Assembly (NCBI RefSeq): GCF_000429445.1
Contig: NZ_AUBW01000019.1
Span: 1 to 64,000 of the forward strand
Origin: Algoriphagus terrigena DSM 22685
GTDB taxonomy: Bacteria > Bacteroidota > Bacteroidia > Cytophagales > Cyclobacteriaceae
DNA: 64,000 bases
Direction: 5' to 3'
Positions within the stretch are counted from its first letter, which is position 1; every line of letters starts with the position of its first letter. This document shows positions 53,314 to 62,376 of this stretch, piece by piece. Made by a program: the position numbers and the translations under genes. Under the pieces are notes generated by a model, which saw nothing but the letters and a program-made list of their open reading frames with translations, made no database searches and was not told where the DNA came from.

Positions 53314-53553
53314 GATTAGAAAATTCTAAAATTGAGAAATTGAAAGTTTGGGTTGAAAAGTGAGGGATGCTGGATGTCCAATGTCCAATATTTTTTGATC
53401 GGAAAATTGGAAGGTTCGAGAATTGGGTTGGAAGGCTGCAAGATGATAAAGTTGGAAGGTTTCCCCGCGTCCAAAGCCTCAACGCTATTCATGCCCTCGT
53501 AAATCGTAATTCGTAGATCGTAAATCCTACACTTCGTAATTCTTAAACTGTAA
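53314..53553. repeat. Intergenic stretch of near-repeating words
   Basis: Between the regulator and the kinase no gene is seen. The left part repeats ATTGGAAGGT-like words (53406-53460: AATTGGAAGGT, GGTTGGAAGGC, AGTTGGAAGGT). The right part (53499-53553) repeats TCGTAAATCGTAATTCGTAG-like words about every 10-11 bases up to the kinase ATG. Confidence 0.6.
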
Positions 53554-54882
53554 ATGCAAAAAATCCCCGTTACCGCTGTCTTTGACATTGGCAAAACGAA
53601 TAAAAAATTCTTCCTTTTTGACGAAAACCTGAAGGAAGTTCACAGTACCTACACCCGCCTGGATGCCATCCCGGACGAGGATGGGTTTCCGAGCGAACCT
53701 ATCCTTCCCCTTCGGAAATGGATGCTTGAAACCTTCTCGGAGGCACTGAAATCCACCGAATTTGAGATCAAAAAACTGAATTTCTCCGGTCACGGAGCAT
53801 CATTTGTTCATACAGACGAAGCTGGCGAACCAGTCACTCCGCTCTACGATTATTTAAAACCCTTTCCAGAAGATTTGCTCGACCGTTTCTACGCCGAAAA
53901 CGGCGGAAAGATGGCTTTCTGTCAGCGAACTTCCTCCCCTCCTTTGGCGATGTTGAATTCTGGTCTTCAGATCTATTTTCTGAAGCATGCCAAGCCGGAA
54001 TTCTTCAAAAACGTGCGTCATTGCCTCCACCTGCCCCAGTTCCTGAGCCTGATTTTCACGGGAGAGATGGTCTCCGATTATACTAGTATCGGCTGCCACA
54101 CAGGTCTCTGGGATTTTGAGAAGATGGATTACCACGACTGGGTCAAAAATGAGGGAATCGAAGCGCTTCTGCCCCCTATTCTCCCTGGAAACTCCCTACT
54201 AAAAACCAAGCCTGAGCTCGGCTCGGTTCCCTGTGGCATTGGCGTGCACGACTCGTCCGGAGCACTGCTGCCTTACCTCAAGCAGGAAACAGAACCTTTT
54301 GCGCTGCTCTCCACGGGCACTTGGGCGATCACGATCAACCCGTACAACAAGACGGCACTTTCGGAATCGGAACTCACGAAGGATTGCCTTCAGTTTCTCA
54401 GCATCACCGGTCAGCCGATCAAGATCTCCCGTCTTTTTATCGGCGAGGAGCACAAACACCAAGTGGAGGAAATGTATGCCTTTTGGAACCTTCCACTGGG
54501 GACTTATAAAAAACTGAGGTTCGACGAAGCGATGTATGAAAAGGTAAGCAAGTCGCCCAAAAAGCGGATTGGCTTCCAATATCTAAAACCTGCTGATTAC
54601 GGTTTGGAGAAAGCCAACAAAAGTGACTGGGGAAGTTTTCCCGAGTTTACAGAAGCCTATTACACCTTCCTACATGAGCTGACAGATATCCAGGTCGCTT
54701 CCATCAGACTGGTCTTGGACGGAGCTCCAGTCAGCCGACTGTTTGTGGACGGCGGCTTCAACGCCAATTATATCTTCCTCGAAATGCTCCGCAAAAAACT
54801 TCCCGGCATGGAGATCATCCCCAGCGATTTCCCCAATGGATCCGCATTGGGAGCTGCGATGCTGGTGAATATGGACTCCTGA
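53554..54882 (+). CDS. FGGY-family kinase, probable rhamnulokinase
   Basis: 442 residues, a little shorter than E. coli RhaB. Phosphate-loop motif AVFDIGKTNKKFF at the N-terminus, LLSTGTWAI (about residue 250) for nucleotide binding and the late VDGGFNAN (adenosine motif). FGGY kinases phosphorylate pentoses, hexoses or glycerol; given rhaI before and RhaEW with it, L-rhamnulose is the expected substrate. lutA starts 15 bases after its stop. Confidence 0.9.
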   Translation: MQKIPVTAVFDIGKTNKKFFLFDENLKEVHSTYTRLDAIPDEDGFPSEPILPLRKWMLETFSEALKSTEFEIKKLNFSGHGASFVHTDEAGEPVTPLYDYLKPFPEDLLDRFYAENGGKMAFCQRTSSPPLAMLNSGLQIYFLKHAKPEFFKNVRHCLHLPQFLSLIFTGEMVSDYTSIGCHTGLWDFEKMDYHDWVKNEGIEALLPPILPGNSLLKTKPELGSVPCGIGVHDSSGALLPYLKQETEPFALLSTGTWAITINPYNKTALSESELTKDCLQFLSITGQPIKISRLFIGEEHKHQVEEMYAFWNLPLGTYKKLRFDEAMYEKVSKSPKKRIGFQYLKPADYGLEKANKSDWGSFPEFTEAYYTFLHELTDIQVASIRLVLDGAPVSRLFVDGGFNANYIFLEMLRKKLPGMEIIPSDFPNGSALGAAMLVNMDS

Positions 54883-54897
54883 GTTTAACTTGCCCTG

Positions 54898-55656
54898 ATG
54901 AAATCCGATTCCCCACATATTGCCTTATTTATCCCATGCTACGTCGATCAGTTCTATCCCAGCGTCGGAATCGCGAGCTTGGAGCTGCTCGAGAAGCTGG
55001 GCTGTAAGGTGACGTTCCCACTGGGTCAAACCTGCTGTGGGCAACCTCTCGCCAACGCAGGATACAAGCGCGATACGGTGGGGACGACCAAGCATTTTAT
55101 TGAGCTTTTCAAAGACTTCGATTACGTAGTCGCTCCGTCTGGCAGTTGTGTTTTGCATGTGAAGGAGCATTCTCCCGTGATACCGGGACTGGAAAAAGAA
55201 CAGGCGGAATTGCACCACAAGGTGTTTGAACTGACCGAGTTTATCACCGATATCTTGAAGATCGAAAAGCTCGACGGAAGGTTTCCACATCGCGTCGGGT
55301 TCCATTCCTCCTGTCACGGGCAGCGGGGATTGCGTCTATCCTCCAGCTCCGAACTGAATCAAACTCCCTTCAATAAAGCTCGAAGACTCCTTGAAAATCT
55401 CGAGGGGCTGGAGTGGGTCGAGCTCAACCGCACGGACGAGTGCTGCGGTTTCGGGGGGACTTTTGCCGTGACCGAAGAGGCGCTTTCCATCCAGATGGGC
55501 AAAGACCGGCTCGATGATCATCTCCAACATCACACCGAAATCCTGACGGGAGGCGACATGTCCTGCATCATGCACTTGCAGGGAATCGCAACCAGAAACA
55601 AGCAACCTTTGAAATTTCTTCACATTGCAGAAATCCTAAACCAAGCGATCTCATGA
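54898..55656 (+). CDS. lutA: L-lactate oxidation subunit LutA (CCG-domain iron-sulfur protein)
   Basis: 252 residues. Two CCG-type cysteine clusters: TCCGQP near residue 43 and DECCGFGGTFAV near residue 182, as in heterodisulfide-reductase-like subunits. Part of the LutABC complex that oxidises L-lactate to pyruvate. It overlaps lutB by four bases (ATGA), indicating translational coupling. In this locus it would consume the lactate made by RhaEW. Confidence 0.95.
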   Translation: MKSDSPHIALFIPCYVDQFYPSVGIASLELLEKLGCKVTFPLGQTCCGQPLANAGYKRDTVGTTKHFIELFKDFDYVVAPSGSCVLHVKEHSPVIPGLEKEQAELHHKVFELTEFITDILKIEKLDGRFPHRVGFHSSCHGQRGLRLSSSSELNQTPFNKARRLLENLEGLEWVELNRTDECCGFGGTFAVTEEALSIQMGKDRLDDHLQHHTEILTGGDMSCIMHLQGIATRNKQPLKFLHIAEILNQAIS

Positions 55657-57011
55657 GTCATCCTGAGAATGCCGCCGAATTTCTGAAAGATCAGGCCAAG
55701 TCCAAATGGCACGACGAAACGCTGTGGTTTGTCCGCGACAAGCGGGATCGAATCAGCAAAACTATCCCTGAATGGGAAGAATTGCGAAATCTTGCGTCGG
55801 GAATTAAAGACAATGTCTTGGCGAATCTGGGATCCTATCTGGAAGATTTCGAGCGGAATGCCCAGAAAAACGGCATCCAAGTCCATTGGGCCAAAGACGG
55901 TGAAGAACACAATCAGATCGTATTGGACATCCTGCAAAAGCAGAATTGCAACGCGATCGTAAAGAGCAAATCCATCCTGACGGAGGAATGTCATCTGAAT
56001 CCTTTTTTGGAAAAGCACGGCGTCGATGTCGTGGACACCGACTTGGGTGAGCGGATCGTCCAGCTGCTTCATCAGCCGCCGAGCCATATCGTCCTTCCCG
56101 CGATCCACTTGAAGAAGGGGGAAATCTCAGCGCTTTTTCACGAAAAACTCCTGACCGAAAAAGGGAACGAAGATCCAGCCTACCTCACGCAGGCGGCGAG
56201 ACTCCACCTTCGGGAAAAATTTCTAAAAGCCAAAGTAGCACTCACAGGAGTTAATTTCGGCGTCGCCGAGACCGGAGAATTTGTTGTCTGCACCAACGAA
56301 GGCAACGCCGATATGGGCGTGCATCTGGCCGATGTACACATCGCCTCCATGGGCATCGAAAAAATCATCCCGAGACGAAAAGATCTGGGTGTTTTCCTCC
56401 GACTGCTCGCCAGATCTGCTACCGGGCAGCCGGTCACCAATTACAACTCCCACTTCCGAAGCCCTTCTCCTGGAAAGGAGCTCCACATCATCCTAGTCGA
56501 CAATGGCCGAACGGCCCAGCTCGCTCGGGAAAAATTCAAAAACTCACTCAAATGCATCCGCTGCGGCGCCTGCATGAATACCTGTCCGATCTACCGGAGA
56601 AGTGGCGGCTTCAGCTACGACAGCACCGTGCCGGGCCCGATTGGCTCCATCCTCTCTCCAGGATTGGATATGAAAAAACACAGCACGCTGCCATTTGCCT
56701 CCACGCTGTGCGGCAGCTGCTCCGATGTATGCCCTGTGAAGATCAACATCCACGAGCAACTCTTTGAATGGCGACAGGAAATCACCAAAACGCATGGGGA
56801 AATGGGAAAAGGCCTTTCGATGAAGCTCGCGAATGGGATCTTCAAAAGTCCCCTTGCCTATAAAATCTCCGGGAACCTGATGCGCGCAGCACTCAAAGCA
56901 TTGCCGGACAGCCTCATATATCATCCGATCAACGCTTGGGGAAAAGGCAGAAACCTGCCCGAAACACCGAAGGAATCATTCCAGCAGTGGTATCAAAAAA
57001 ATCGATCATGA
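55653..57011 (+). CDS. lutB: L-lactate oxidation subunit LutB (iron-sulfur protein)
   Basis: 452 residues. Two [4Fe-4S] motifs, CIRCGACMNTCPIYR (about residue 305) and CGSCSDVCPV (about residue 353), follow the large DUF162-like region. Middle subunit of LutABC. It overlaps lutA (ATGA at its start) and lutC (ATGA at its stop). Confidence 0.95.
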   Translation: MSHPENAAEFLKDQAKSKWHDETLWFVRDKRDRISKTIPEWEELRNLASGIKDNVLANLGSYLEDFERNAQKNGIQVHWAKDGEEHNQIVLDILQKQNCNAIVKSKSILTEECHLNPFLEKHGVDVVDTDLGERIVQLLHQPPSHIVLPAIHLKKGEISALFHEKLLTEKGNEDPAYLTQAARLHLREKFLKAKVALTGVNFGVAETGEFVVCTNEGNADMGVHLADVHIASMGIEKIIPRRKDLGVFLRLLARSATGQPVTNYNSHFRSPSPGKELHIILVDNGRTAQLAREKFKNSLKCIRCGACMNTCPIYRRSGGFSYDSTVPGPIGSILSPGLDMKKHSTLPFASTLCGSCSDVCPVKINIHEQLFEWRQEITKTHGEMGKGLSMKLANGIFKSPLAYKISGNLMRAALKALPDSLIYHPINAWGKGRNLPETPKESFQQWYQKNRS

Positions 57012-57568
57012 GCAGCCGGGAAAACATATTAGCGGCAATTAAAGGCATTGCTGTCGAGCAAAAAGCGCTTCCCGAAATCCCGGATTTCGGGGTTCAGGGA
57101 GAATTAACAGAGACTTTTATCCAGTCTATTTTAGGCAACAAAGGTGAAGTCTTGAGCAAGGTGGAGTTTGAATCATGGCTACCCAAAGCGGGGTTTTCGA
57201 AGATAGTTTCACTTTCCTTTCACTTTCCGGAAGCATCTACCTTAACCCTTCCCGAGGATCCGCATGAATTGGAAGATCTCGGACTTGCGATACTGGACGG
57301 ACAATTTGGAGTGGCTGAAAACGGAGCAATTTGGCTGGAAGACGACAATCTTGGACTTCGTGCGCTGCCCTTTATCACCGAGCATCTGGTGATCGTCCTG
57401 GATCGGAAAAATCTGGTCGAAACGATGCATCAGGGATACAATCGGATCGCCGATGCAGTGTCGGGATTTGGCGTATTTATCGCTGGCCCTTCCAAGACAG
57501 CTGACATCGAGCAAAGCCTCGTGATCGGAGCTCACGGCGCCAAGAGCCTGAGAGTGGTGTTGGTTTAA
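57008..57568 (+). CDS. lutC: L-lactate oxidation subunit LutC
   Basis: 186 residues from the ATG at 57008, chosen because it overlaps the lutB stop in ATGA; the frame is open 72 bases further upstream. The ENGAIWLEDDN and VGFGV-like DUF162 features (GVAENGAIWL; AGPSKTADIEQSLVIGAHG) identify the family. Its end is only 7 bases from the converging histidine kinase gene. Confidence 0.93.
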   Translation: MSSRENILAAIKGIAVEQKALPEIPDFGVQGELTETFIQSILGNKGEVLSKVEFESWLPKAGFSKIVSLSFHFPEASTLTLPEDPHELEDLGLAILDGQFGVAENGAIWLEDDNLGLRALPFITEHLVIVLDRKNLVETMHQGYNRIADAVSGFGVFIAGPSKTADIEQSLVIGAHGAKSLRVVLV

Positions 57569-57575
57569 GCTGTTT

Positions 57576-58868
57576 TCAACCCCGGTTTCGGTTGAGGTAG
57601 AAGACATTTTGACCGTCCACCAACTGATATCCGAGATCCATATTCAGCTTTTTCGCGATCTTTTTGCAGAGCGAAAGACCGATGCCGGAGCCTTTCTCCT
57701 CGCTGGTTCCATAGCTGGTTTTAGCCTTAAACTCAAACAGTTCCTCCTCAACTTGGGCGGATATTGGCATTCCGATATTCCTTACTTCCCAGCGTAAGTC
57801 ACTTTCTCCAACCAGCAAAATCAAGTCAATCTTGGCTCCCACCGGCGAAAACTTAACGGCGTTTTCCAAAAGGTTTTTGAGGATAATCCGAATCTCGCTG
57901 ACTTCTAGGCTAAGCTCCTGATCTGGGCCCTCCAAGACTGCCTGGACCTCTTGCCGTTTTCGGGACGCCTGGATTTGGATGGTCTTTCGCATCTCCTCAT
58001 TAAAGCTACTGAGTCTCACCGACACCCGTTCGGCAGGCCTATCGTCCATCTCAGCCGACACCCACTCGAGGGTGTTGTCCAGCACCTTGTTCAGGTGAAA
58101 CGTCTGAGTTTTAAGCCCGGAAAAAATCACCTCCAAATCTTCGCGCTCCAAGACATCTTGCTCCGCCAACTCCAGTGAGCTGCTCAACGTCGCGATAGGA
58201 TTCCGCAGATCATGGGACAGCAGGGCGATGAGCTGGTTCTTTTTTTCGTTGAGCGCCGTAAGCTCGGAGAGATTGCGTTCATTTTCCTGCTTCAGCGCGA
58301 GCATCGCATAGTGTTGCTTTTGGTAATTTACAATCACCAGATAGACTCCGATAAAGATAAAAAGGGCACTGACAGCCAACGAGAGGGCATTATCCCAAAA
58401 CAAATCCATCTTGGAATCATAGTTGCTGACCACGGGAACGAGGCCGCGAACGCTCAGATAGAAGACCACCAAATAGGAGCCCATCGAGGCCGCAAACCAA
58501 AAAATGCTCTGTCGTTTTTTAAAAAATATCGCGACTGCCACGACATACACCAGCAGATTGTAGATGGTCGGCCCGAGATAACCGTCGTTGTAGAAAAAAT
58601 TTAAGATCGAAAACACCAAAATCAGCCCGGCCATGAGGTTGATGGCCAGTTCGTAGCGCTTCCTCTTGACCATCAGGTAAAAGCATCCCAGAAATAGTGC
58701 TCCGTAGACTACTCGGACCTTGCCAATAAATGGACTGAGTCCCATCATGTAATCCGAAATCCCGAAAAACACGATCGAAATCAACGTAAGCAGGACGAAT
58801 AGAACCGCAATCCGATACTGCAACTGATCCAGATCACCCGGATCACTTGAGGTATTAAAAAACTTCAT
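57576..58868 (-). CDS. Membrane histidine kinase
   Basis: 430 residues from the ATG at 58868 (an upstream GTG at 58892 would add eight). About six membrane helices (roughly residues 20-190) are followed by a coiled-coil linker, a HisKA domain with phosphoacceptor His in LLSHDLRNPIATL, and an HATPase domain with NLLENAVKFSP and GSGIGLSLCKK. No response regulator is adjacent, so its partner is elsewhere. Not obviously tied to the convergent lut genes. Confidence 0.9.
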   Translation of the reverse strand: MKFFNTSSDPGDLDQLQYRIAVLFVLLTLISIVFFGISDYMMGLSPFIGKVRVVYGALFLGCFYLMVKRKRYELAINLMAGLILVFSILNFFYNDGYLGPTIYNLLVYVVAVAIFFKKRQSIFWFAASMGSYLVVFYLSVRGLVPVVSNYDSKMDLFWDNALSLAVSALFIFIGVYLVIVNYQKQHYAMLALKQENERNLSELTALNEKKNQLIALLSHDLRNPIATLSSSLELAEQDVLEREDLEVIFSGLKTQTFHLNKVLDNTLEWVSAEMDDRPAERVSVRLSSFNEEMRKTIQIQASRKRQEVQAVLEGPDQELSLEVSEIRIILKNLLENAVKFSPVGAKIDLILLVGESDLRWEVRNIGMPISAQVEEELFEFKAKTSYGTSEEKGSGIGLSLCKKIAKKLNMDLGYQLVDGQNVFYLNRNRG

Positions 58869-58929
58869 TTGGGAAAAATTAGGTGATTTCACAACAAACT
58901 AACCAACACCCTATACTCCGAAAATCGTC

Positions 58930-59310
58930 CTATTGTTTTGAATGAATCGCTATCCGATTTCCTTCGGAATCGAAAAAGACACCCATATAACCAATATCCG
59001 GGGCGATAAGCCTTTTAGAAAACTGAATTTTCCCTCCGGCATCAGCGACTCGTCCCAGTTCAACTTCACAATCCTCTGAGGAGAAGTAGATCAGCGCTCC
59101 GGCCTTGTCGCTGGGCTCGTAGAATTCCTTGTGATACACCAGACTCCCTTCGGCACCTTTCCCATTTTCACTGAACGGAAACCAAGCCATCTGAAAATCA
59201 CCCATCACCTGTTTGTTCAACTTGCAGTCAAATACTTTTTCGTAAAATGCGATGGCCCGATCCATGTCGCTGACCGGAATTTCAAACCATCCTACTGTTA
59301 CTTGTGCCAT
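58930..59310 (-). CDS. VOC-family protein
   Basis: 126 residues. VOC start pattern (VGWFEIPVSDMDRAIAFYEKVF) and GYMGVFFDSEGNRIAIHS at the end; similar to glyoxalase-like Bacteroidota proteins. His and Glu ligands are partly present. Confidence 0.86.
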   Translation of the reverse strand: MAQVTVGWFEIPVSDMDRAIAFYEKVFDCKLNKQVMGDFQMAWFPFSENGKGAEGSLVYHKEFYEPSDKAGALIYFSSEDCEVELGRVADAGGKIQFSKRLIAPDIGYMGVFFDSEGNRIAIHSKQ

Positions 59311-59350
59311 CGGGAAACGGGTTTAGTTGTTGACTATTAGTTATTGCTTC

Positions 59351-59423
59351 TATATTCGACGTTCAATATTCAGGATTCATTATTGAAATATCGAATGTCG
59401 AACATAGAATATCGAATCATGAA
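59351..59423. repeat. Inverted and direct TATTCGA-type words between two genes
   Basis: GAATATCGAATG / ATATCGAATC words recur at about 10-11 base steps, and TTCAATA / TATTGAA form an inverted pair. Lies between the VOC gene and the 3' end of the propeller gene. Confidence 0.5.
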
Positions 59424-59425
59424 GG

Positions 59426-60466
59426 CTAGCTTCTGATCAGCTTGATCGGATAGGTCTTTCCTGCATTCCACTGACAGACGTAGATATTTTCGTCCTGATC
59501 GATGCAGACATCGTGGCAGTGCTTGAACACTGGCTCTTTTTGCACCATCAGCTGCAGCTCGCCATTGCGGTATTCGGGGGCGGTTCCGCCTGGGTTGGAG
59601 ACGACTTTGTTGTCTTTGTCCAAGATGGTGACAAAGCCGGAATTGTCTGTTTGCTCCAAGTATCTGAGTCTGGACCAACAAACTCCCGCGTAAAGATTTT
59701 CACCGTGGATCACCGGACGGCAGACAAATGCTCCCGGCAGGAAGATGGTCTCCATATATTCTCCATCCATCGTAAATCGCTTGAAAGAATTGTGTCCTCT
59801 AGATGTACAAAGCAGCGTCGGTGCCTTGCCTCCGCGCTGGTCAATCGCAATCCCGTGGGCGGTGCTAAACTGGCCGTCTTCTTTGCCCGACCCTCCGAAT
59901 TTGCGGATGAAATTGCCGTCTTTATCGTATTGCAGGAAATACTGAGAGCCATAGCCGTCGGCGATGTAAAGGTCGCCATTGGGTGCCACAGCCGTTTCGG
60001 TCGGAACCCAAGCCATCTTCTCGGTATAGATCCCGTTGGTCAGCGGCGACGGGATTTCCGTGACGACCTTTCCGTCCAGCGTGGTCTTGACGACCTTCCC
60101 GCCATTATCCACCACCCATAGGTATTCGGCATCCCCTTCATCAACCAGAGAAAGTCCATGAGCACGGCCCAGGTCCAAAGTCCAAGTGTTCAATAATTTT
60201 CCCGACTGATCGTAGATGATGACGTTGTTTTTTGCCTCGTCCGTCACCATAATCATCCGGCCTTTCCGGTCCATGACCATCTCGTGACAGTTGACCACGG
60301 GGACCTTGGTCGGGTCGAGATTTCCCCATTTGGTATCGACTTTATACTTGAAATCCCCGTGACCGAGGATCTGATCTTGGGCTGCCAAAAGGCTAAAATC
60401 GGGTTTAATGCTCATCGCTAATCCTAGTAGGGAGGTGTTTTGGATAAATTTTCTTCTTGAATTCAT
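59426..60466 (-). CDS. Exported NHL/6-bladed propeller protein
   Basis: 346 residues. The Tat-like N-terminus is SRRKFIQNTSLLGLAMS. Repeated blade motifs (EMVMDRKGRMIMVTDEAKNN, HGIAIDQRG, DVCIDQDENIYVC) match NHL-type six-bladed propellers, as in exported proteins near sugar enzymes. No catalytic residues are known for this group. Divergent from the secreted TIM-barrel gene. Confidence 0.83.
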   Translation of the reverse strand: MNSRRKFIQNTSLLGLAMSIKPDFSLLAAQDQILGHGDFKYKVDTKWGNLDPTKVPVVNCHEMVMDRKGRMIMVTDEAKNNVIIYDQSGKLLNTWTLDLGRAHGLSLVDEGDAEYLWVVDNGGKVVKTTLDGKVVTEIPSPLTNGIYTEKMAWVPTETAVAPNGDLYIADGYGSQYFLQYDKDGNFIRKFGGSGKEDGQFSTAHGIAIDQRGGKAPTLLCTSRGHNSFKRFTMDGEYMETIFLPGAFVCRPVIHGENLYAGVCWSRLRYLEQTDNSGFVTILDKDNKVVSNPGGTAPEYRNGELQLMVQKEPVFKHCHDVCIDQDENIYVCQWNAGKTYPIKLIRS

Positions 60467-60567
60467 GGTATTGGGCTATCGCGTCAATTTAGGGAAAATG
60501 CCCCTAACATCTTTCCTCAAGGCGTAAAAATCCATAGCTTACACCAACGCAATCAAACCCAATAGCT

Positions 60568-61395
60568 ATGAAATTCAAATCCCTGTTTTTAATCCTCCTT
60601 CTCACGGCTCCGCTTGCCGTCACCGCCCAGGAAGTCGCGCTGCAGCTCTACTCCCTTCGCAATGAAATGAAGGTCGACCCTGTCAAATACCACAAAGCAA
60701 TCTCCGACTGGGGCATCTCCGCACTCGAGGGGGGAGGAGGCTATGGCATGTCTGACGCCGAATACACCAAACTCCTCAAGGAGAACAAGCTAAAGATCGT
60801 CGGAGTCGGCGCTGACTACAACAAGCTCAAATCTGATCCCGCCGGGATCATCGCCGACGCAAAAAAGTACGGCGCCAAGTACGCCACCTGCTACTGGATT
60901 CCCCATACTGAGGGCCCAATCTCCATGGAAGACATGAAAGCTGCCACCGAGCTCTTCAACACCACCGGCGCCATGTTGGCAAAAGAAGGCATCACGCTGA
61001 CCTATCATCCTCACGGCTACGAATTTGCCAATTCCGGATCCGGTACTCCAATGGATTATATGCTTGAAAACGCCAAAAACTTTCAGTTTAACATGGATGT
61101 GTTTTGGGTGCAGATGGGCGGTGGTGACCCGCTGGCGATCATGAAAGCACATCCCGGCAAATTCCCTCAGCTTCACCTGAAAGACCGAAAAAAAGGAACA
61201 CCGGGATCGGCCGATGGTCATGGTGATGTGGAGACAAATGTGGTCCTAGGAACGGGCGACATCGACATTGCAGGTCTGATCCAGGAAGCCAAAAAGCAGG
61301 GAACCAAATACCTGGTAATCGAGGATGAAAGCAGCCGATCCGTAGAGCAAATCCCACAGAGCGTTGCGTTCATTAAAAGTGAATTGAAAAAATAA
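60568..61395 (+). CDS. Secreted sugar phosphate isomerase/epimerase-like TIM barrel
   Basis: 275 residues. Signal peptide ending TAQ (about residue 21) precedes an AP-endonuclease-type TIM barrel (VALQLYSLRNEM; LTYHPHGYEF; FQFNMDVFWV; PQLHLKDR; YLVIEDES). Those acidic and histidine residues form the usual metal site (Glu, Asp, His, Glu). Common in Bacteroidota as exported xylose-isomerase-like proteins acting on oxidised sugars. A terminator follows at 61418. Confidence 0.88.
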   Translation: MKFKSLFLILLLTAPLAVTAQEVALQLYSLRNEMKVDPVKYHKAISDWGISALEGGGGYGMSDAEYTKLLKENKLKIVGVGADYNKLKSDPAGIIADAKKYGAKYATCYWIPHTEGPISMEDMKAATELFNTTGAMLAKEGITLTYHPHGYEFANSGSGTPMDYMLENAKNFQFNMDVFWVQMGGGDPLAIMKAHPGKFPQLHLKDRKKGTPGSADGHGDVETNVVLGTGDIDIAGLIQEAKKQGTKYLVIEDESSRSVEQIPQSVAFIKSELKK

Positions 61396-61417
61396 GCATT
61401 CAGGATATTGAAGTTCC

Positions 61418-61460
61418 AAACCGGCTGGGTAATGCTCGAGAGCATCCCAGTCGGTTTTTT
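61418..61460 (+). terminator. Terminator after the TIM-barrel gene
   Basis: ACCGGCTGGG / CCCAGTCGGT stem with a second nested stem ATGCTC / GAGCAT, then an eight-T run. Confidence 0.87.
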
Positions 61461-61637
61461 TTGTCCATCTGAACGGTTTAGATAAGACCCGTGGTTGAGG
61501 TTCCTAAGCCCCGTGTATAGTTTCAGAACCGATGCCCCCGTCGAAATCTCGCATTATTCTTTCCTATCCAAATGAGCATCCCAATTCATCAAAGTTTTCT
61601 TAGCTTTCCTGTCTAAACTCAATTTCAAACAAACCCC

Positions 61638-62234
61638 ATGAAAAACACCAAATCTTTACTTTTGGCTTTTGCCCTTGTTCTGACCTCCACTTTCGCCGCC
61701 TTTGCGCAGCTGCAGGCACCATCTCCAAGCCCAGCTGCCTCGGTATCACAGGTAGTCGGCTTCACCAAGATCAGCATCGATTACTCTTCGCCGGGTGTGA
61801 AAGGTCGGACGATCTTCGGTGATCTACAGAAATACGGTGAGACCTGGAGAGCCGGAGCGAATGGTCAGACTATCATCGAATTCAGTACTGGTGTGAGCGT
61901 GGGCGGCAAAAATCTACCGGCAGGAAAGTACTCCATCTTCATCACACCTGCAGCCAGCGGCGAATGGACGATCCACCTGAACAAGAAAGCTGAAAGTGTC
62001 TATGCATACACGAAGGACGGAAAAATCGATGAAACAGCAGTGGCTGCTGACGATGCTGCCTCAGTAAAAGCAACACCGAAGATGGGAGAAAACACCGAGA
62101 GACTGACCTACACCATCTCTGCTGACAACAACAAGATCGCCACTGTGACCATGGCTTGGGAGAAAGTAAAAGTCTCCTTCCAAGTGGATACTCAAGCTGA
62201 TCAAAGACTCGAGCAGTTGAAGTCTCAGTTTTAA
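61638..62234 (+). CDS. Secreted DUF2911 protein
   Basis: 198 residues. Signal peptide (LLLAFALVLTSTFAAFAQ), then the DUF2911 pattern ISIDYSSPGVKGRTIFGDL and LPAGKYSIFITPAASGEW. Function unknown. Terminator downstream. Confidence 0.9.
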   Translation: MKNTKSLLLAFALVLTSTFAAFAQLQAPSPSPAASVSQVVGFTKISIDYSSPGVKGRTIFGDLQKYGETWRAGANGQTIIEFSTGVSVGGKNLPAGKYSIFITPAASGEWTIHLNKKAESVYAYTKDGKIDETAVAADDAASVKATPKMGENTERLTYTISADNNKIATVTMAWEKVKVSFQVDTQADQRLEQLKSQF

Positions 62235-62251
62235 ATCATCCAAACCCCATT

Positions 62252-62289
62252 AAAATCCCGTCCCAGTCTTTGCTGGGCGGGATTTTTTT
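62252..62289 (+). terminator. Terminator after the DUF2911 gene
   Basis: Stem AAAATCCCG-CCCAG / CTGGG-CGGGATTTT with one bulged base and T-run; 18 bases after the stop. Confidence 0.82.
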
Positions 62290-62376
62290 GCCAAAGCAAA
62301 ATATCAGCACATTGATTTTTAGTCATTTAAGCCTTAAATTCAAGTTTGAATAGTTTTGAACCTAAACTTTTTATTC

